Below, piece by piece: positions 5,889-7,992 of a stretch of DNA of 7,992 nt. The stretch's first letter is position 1; each line of letters starts with the position of its first letter. The position numbers and the translations under genes are program-made. The notes under the pieces were generated by a model. It searched no databases, was not told the origin of the DNA, and saw only the letters and a list, made by a program, of their open reading frames with translations. The stretch is taken from assembly GCA_938030835.1 (NCBI GenBank), contig CALHID010000126.1:1-7992 (forward strand). The letters are read 5' to 3'. This DNA is from an uncultured Actinomyces sp. (GTDB lineage: Bacteria; Actinomycetota; Actinomycetes; Actinomycetales; Actinomycetaceae).

Positions 5889-6878
5889 ATGTCGCGTGTA
5901 ATTGGCTATCGCCGTTTTGGTGGTCCGGAAGTTCTTGAAGAGGAAGAGTGCGACCTTCCGTCCGTTGAGGCTGGGCAGGTCTGTGTTCAAGTGAAGGCCG
6001 CGGGTATTAATCCTGTCGACTACAAGCTTTTTGGTGGCTTAACACGGCCGCTTGAGGTTCTTCGCACCATTACGCACCCCTCTCGTTGGTTTGAGAAGTC
6101 AGAACAGCGTCCCTTGCGTGGTGTTGGGCAGGACTTTGCCGGCGTTGTTACTGCTGTAGGTTCCGGGGTGAGTAGTTTTGCAGTCGGTGATGGTGTCATC
6201 GGGTTGCTGCGTTCGGCTCCGTGGCAAGTTCGCTCAATGGGAGCGCTTGCAACAGAAATTGTTGTATCCCAAGAATTTATTGTTCCAAAGCCAGATTCTG
6301 TGAGTTTCGAGGTCGCGGGCGGCTTGGGTGTTGCTGCACAGACCGCGATGGGGGCCCTGCGTTGCGTGGACGCGCATGCGGGCGATGTCATTCTCGTTGG
6401 AGGGGCTGCAGGTGGTGTTGGTGGGCTCCTTACCCAGCTCGCCATTTCGCGAGGGGCCCAGGTTATTGCGATTGCAGGTCCGTCTAATGCCGACTACCTG
6501 CGCTCTTTCGGCGCGATCCCTGTAACCTATGGCGAAGGTCTGGAAGAACGGGTTCGTCAAGCCGCACCAGGACCGATCACCGCAGCTGTCGACTGCCATG
6601 GTGGATATGCAGCACTTGCACACCGCCTAGGGGTTAAAGGTGAGCGGGTTGGAACTATTGTCCCCACTCCTGCAATTCCTTTGCGTCGTGCGCGCTTTAC
6701 CGGCGGACGTCACGGAAAGATCAGTGATATTGCAGAGGTTGCCGCGCTCATTGCGGATCGGAAAGTATCGCTGACTATCGCACAGACTTACCCATTTGAG
6801 CTTGATGAAATTCGCAAGGCATATCGACAGCTGATGGGTGGGCACACTCGAGGAAAGATTGTCATCACGCTCCCCTGA
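5889..6878 (+). CDS. Zinc-less MDR dehydrogenase, quinone oxidoreductase-like, NAD(P)H-dependent
   Basis: Soluble medium-chain dehydrogenase/reductase of 329 aa. The N-terminal GroES-like half has the family motif GINPVDYK (39-46) and GQDFAGVVTAVG (80-91). The Rossmann half carries VGGAAGGVG (170-178), the AxxGxxG-type nucleotide loop of quinone oxidoreductases. The catalytic and structural zinc ligands of alcohol dehydrogenases are absent, so reduction of a quinone or enone by NAD(P)H is the likely chemistry; the substrate is unknown. A 25-residue stretch after the PVDYK motif (51-75, basic and aromatic) is longer than in compact quinone oxidoreductases but known from related reductases. GAGGGGA (5874-5880), eight bases before the ATG, fixes the start. 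It stands alone between its own promoter and murB, and no functional link to the neighbours is evident. Confidence 0.85.
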   Translation: MSRVIGYRRFGGPEVLEEEECDLPSVEAGQVCVQVKAAGINPVDYKLFGGLTRPLEVLRTITHPSRWFEKSEQRPLRGVGQDFAGVVTAVGSGVSSFAVGDGVIGLLRSAPWQVRSMGALATEIVVSQEFIVPKPDSVSFEVAGGLGVAAQTAMGALRCVDAHAGDVILVGGAAGGVGGLLTQLAISRGAQVIAIAGPSNADYLRSFGAIPVTYGEGLEERVRQAAPGPITAAVDCHGGYAALAHRLGVKGERVGTIVPTPAIPLRRARFTGGRHGKISDIAEVAALIADRKVSLTIAQTYPFELDEIRKAYRQLMGGHTRGKIVITLP

Positions 6879-6937
6879 TCTTCATGTCCACTGGTGGGTA
6901 CCGGTTCGGTAGCTGGGCTCACTGAGCGTGCTGCGAC

Positions 6938-6943
6938 TAGGCT
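6938..6943 (+). promoter_or_regulatory. -10 box of murB, probably giving a leaderless mRNA
   Basis: TAGGCT fits the TANNNT actinobacterial -10. Six bases separate it from the murB ATG at 6950, so +1 falls on the A of the start codon. The only purine run (AAGG, 6945-6948) is one base from the ATG, too close to act as a ribosome site. No convincing -35 was found, and no terminator for the preceding gene is visible in the 71-bp gap, so some readthrough is possible. Confidence 0.5.
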
Positions 6944-6949
6944 TAAGGT

Positions 6950-7992
6950 ATGACGACTCTTGCTGAATTGACGACCTTTCGCGTGGGCGGAGAGGTTTCT
7001 CGCCTTGTGCGCGCAACTTCCAGTGAGGAATTGGTTGCTGCCGTTCGCGCGGCCGATGAGGAGCAACGCCAGCTCTTAGTCCTGGGCGGTGGATCAAACC
7101 TGCTCGCATCCGATGCTCCATTTGATGGAACTGTCGTCGCCGTATGCCCGGGTACAGAAATTGCGCGCATCGTTGAAGAAGACGCGGCTGATTCGGTGAT
7201 CGTCCGTGTGTGGGCCGGCACAGTCTGGGATGACTTTGTTGCGTGGAGCGTCGACGAACACTTCTCCGGTATCGAGGCTTTGTCCGGGATCCCTGGAAGC
7301 GCGGGGGCATCCCCGGTACAGAACGTGGGCGCCTACGGACACGAGGTTGCTGAAACAATTTACAGCGTCGAGGCCTATGACCGCCTCGAGCAGCGCATCG
7401 TTCGTCTGCTCCCCTCCGAGATAGGTTTTGCCTACCGTTCCTCCGCGATCAAGCACAGCATTGGTCAGCCCGGTCTTCCCGGCCGCGTGTGGGGGCCGAC
7501 GGGGCGTTGGGTCGTGTTGAGCGTCGACTTCCGCCTGGAGCGCTCATCCCTGAGTGCGCCCGTCATGTACTCCGAACTCGCGCGGCGCCTCGGAGTGGGA
7601 GCTGGGGAGCGTGCCGAGGCGTCCCTGGTCCGCTCGACTGTGCTTGAGCTGCGCGCGGGGAAGGGAATGGTCTTAAACCCGGAGGACCACGATACGTGGA
7701 GCGCGGGATCTTTCTTCACCAACCCCATTCTTCCCGAGGCAGCAGCTGCCGAGCTCCCCGAAGAAGCTCCTCGTTTCCCAGCGGGGGAGGGACTGGTGAA
7801 AACCAGCGCCGCTTGGCTCATCGACCACGCGGGCTGCTCCAAGGGTTTCCATCTTCCCGAGGCCGGTGACCCGCCTCGCGCATCCTTGTCGACCAAGCAC
7901 GTACTCGCGCTGACGAACCGCGGAGGCGCAAGCGGTGCAGACATCGAGGCCTTGGCGCGCGCTGTGCGCGAGCGTGTTTATGATGCGTTCGG
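6950..7992 (+). CDS. murB: UDP-N-acetylenolpyruvoylglucosamine reductase (MurB), 3'-truncated by window edge
   Basis: FAD-dependent cytosolic enzyme that reduces UDP-GlcNAc-enolpyruvate with NADPH to UDP-MurNAc, the second committed step of peptidoglycan synthesis. I read 347 codons without a stop or frameshift up to the window end. Motifs run in order: TTFRVGG (8-14), the FAD-binding LGGGSNLL (45-52), WAGTVWDDFVAW, GIPGSAGASPVQNVGAYG (113-130), FAYR with the substrate-binding Arg163, and AGSFFTNP with the catalytic proton-donor Ser254. TSAAWLIDHAG, STKHVLALTNRGGA and a final helix follow. The C-terminal segment that carries the catalytic Glu in this family (E. coli Glu325) is not yet reached, so only a short tail is missing. 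It has the long substrate-binding region of type I MurB. The ATG at 6950 gives the normal family N-terminus and sits directly at the predicted transcript start. Confidence 0.96.
   Translation, partial: MTTLAELTTFRVGGEVSRLVRATSSEELVAAVRAADEEQRQLLVLGGGSNLLASDAPFDGTVVAVCPGTEIARIVEEDAADSVIVRVWAGTVWDDFVAWSVDEHFSGIEALSGIPGSAGASPVQNVGAYGHEVAETIYSVEAYDRLEQRIVRLLPSEIGFAYRSSAIKHSIGQPGLPGRVWGPTGRWVVLSVDFRLERSSLSAPVMYSELARRLGVGAGERAEASLVRSTVLELRAGKGMVLNPEDHDTWSAGSFFTNPILPEAAAAELPEEAPRFPAGEGLVKTSAAWLIDHAGCSKGFHLPEAGDPPRASLSTKHVLALTNRGGASGADIEALARAVRERVYDAF

Noticed and set aside
7465..7944. Antisense open frame (159 codons) opposite murB
   Set aside because: murB is continuous and motif-complete on the + strand across this whole stretch.
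1..7992. Search for mobile elements, CRISPR arrays, tRNAs, riboswitches or a defence system
   Set aside because: No transposase or integrase, spaced repeat array, tRNA-like cloverleaf or defence-type domain was seen; nearly all the sequence is accounted for by metabolic, transport and cell-wall genes.

Overview
The window reads as chromosomal DNA from a high-GC Gram-positive bacterium. Wobble positions are rich in G and C, Shine-Dalgarno sites are purine-rich, genes overlap by one base (TGATG and TAATG), and two genes appear to be transcribed without a leader. The gene content would fit an Actinomycetaceae or Bifidobacterium-like host-associated actinobacterium. That placement is inference; no rRNA or other taxonomic marker is present.

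Bases 1-4475 hold the distal part of a sialic-acid (N-acetylneuraminate) uptake and catabolism operon. In order these are the two ATPase subunits of an oligopeptide-type (Opp/Dpp) ABC importer (the first cut by the left edge), a DapA/NanA-family aldolase called here as the sialic acid lyase, a ROK-family N-acetylmannosamine kinase (nanK) and N-acetylmannosamine-6-phosphate 2-epimerase (nanE). The solute-binding protein and permeases should lie upstream. Together the genes would import Neu5Ac, cleave it to ManNAc and pyruvate, phosphorylate ManNAc and epimerise it to GlcNAc-6-phosphate for the nagA/nagB route, which is not in the window. The first three genes are tightly coupled. A 105-bp gap with a large nested hairpin separates the lyase from nanK, and nanK-nanE are 8 bp apart. 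A perfect 12-bp hairpin with a T-run ends the operon.

Bases 4476-7992 hold three separately promoted genes in the same orientation. They are a YbjJ-like MFS transporter that looks leaderless, a zinc-less medium-chain (quinone-oxidoreductase-like) dehydrogenase with a short 5' UTR, and murB of peptidoglycan synthesis, also probably leaderless, which runs off the right edge just before its C-terminus.

No mobile element, CRISPR array, tRNA or rRNA was seen. The window is mostly explained by known families, and I do not see a wholly new system. The points most worth a second look are sialic-acid-contact residues in the lyase that differ from E. coli NanA, the nested hairpin between the lyase and nanK, the loss of the C-terminal cysteine motif from both ATPases, and the sharp codon-usage step between the two ATPase genes.
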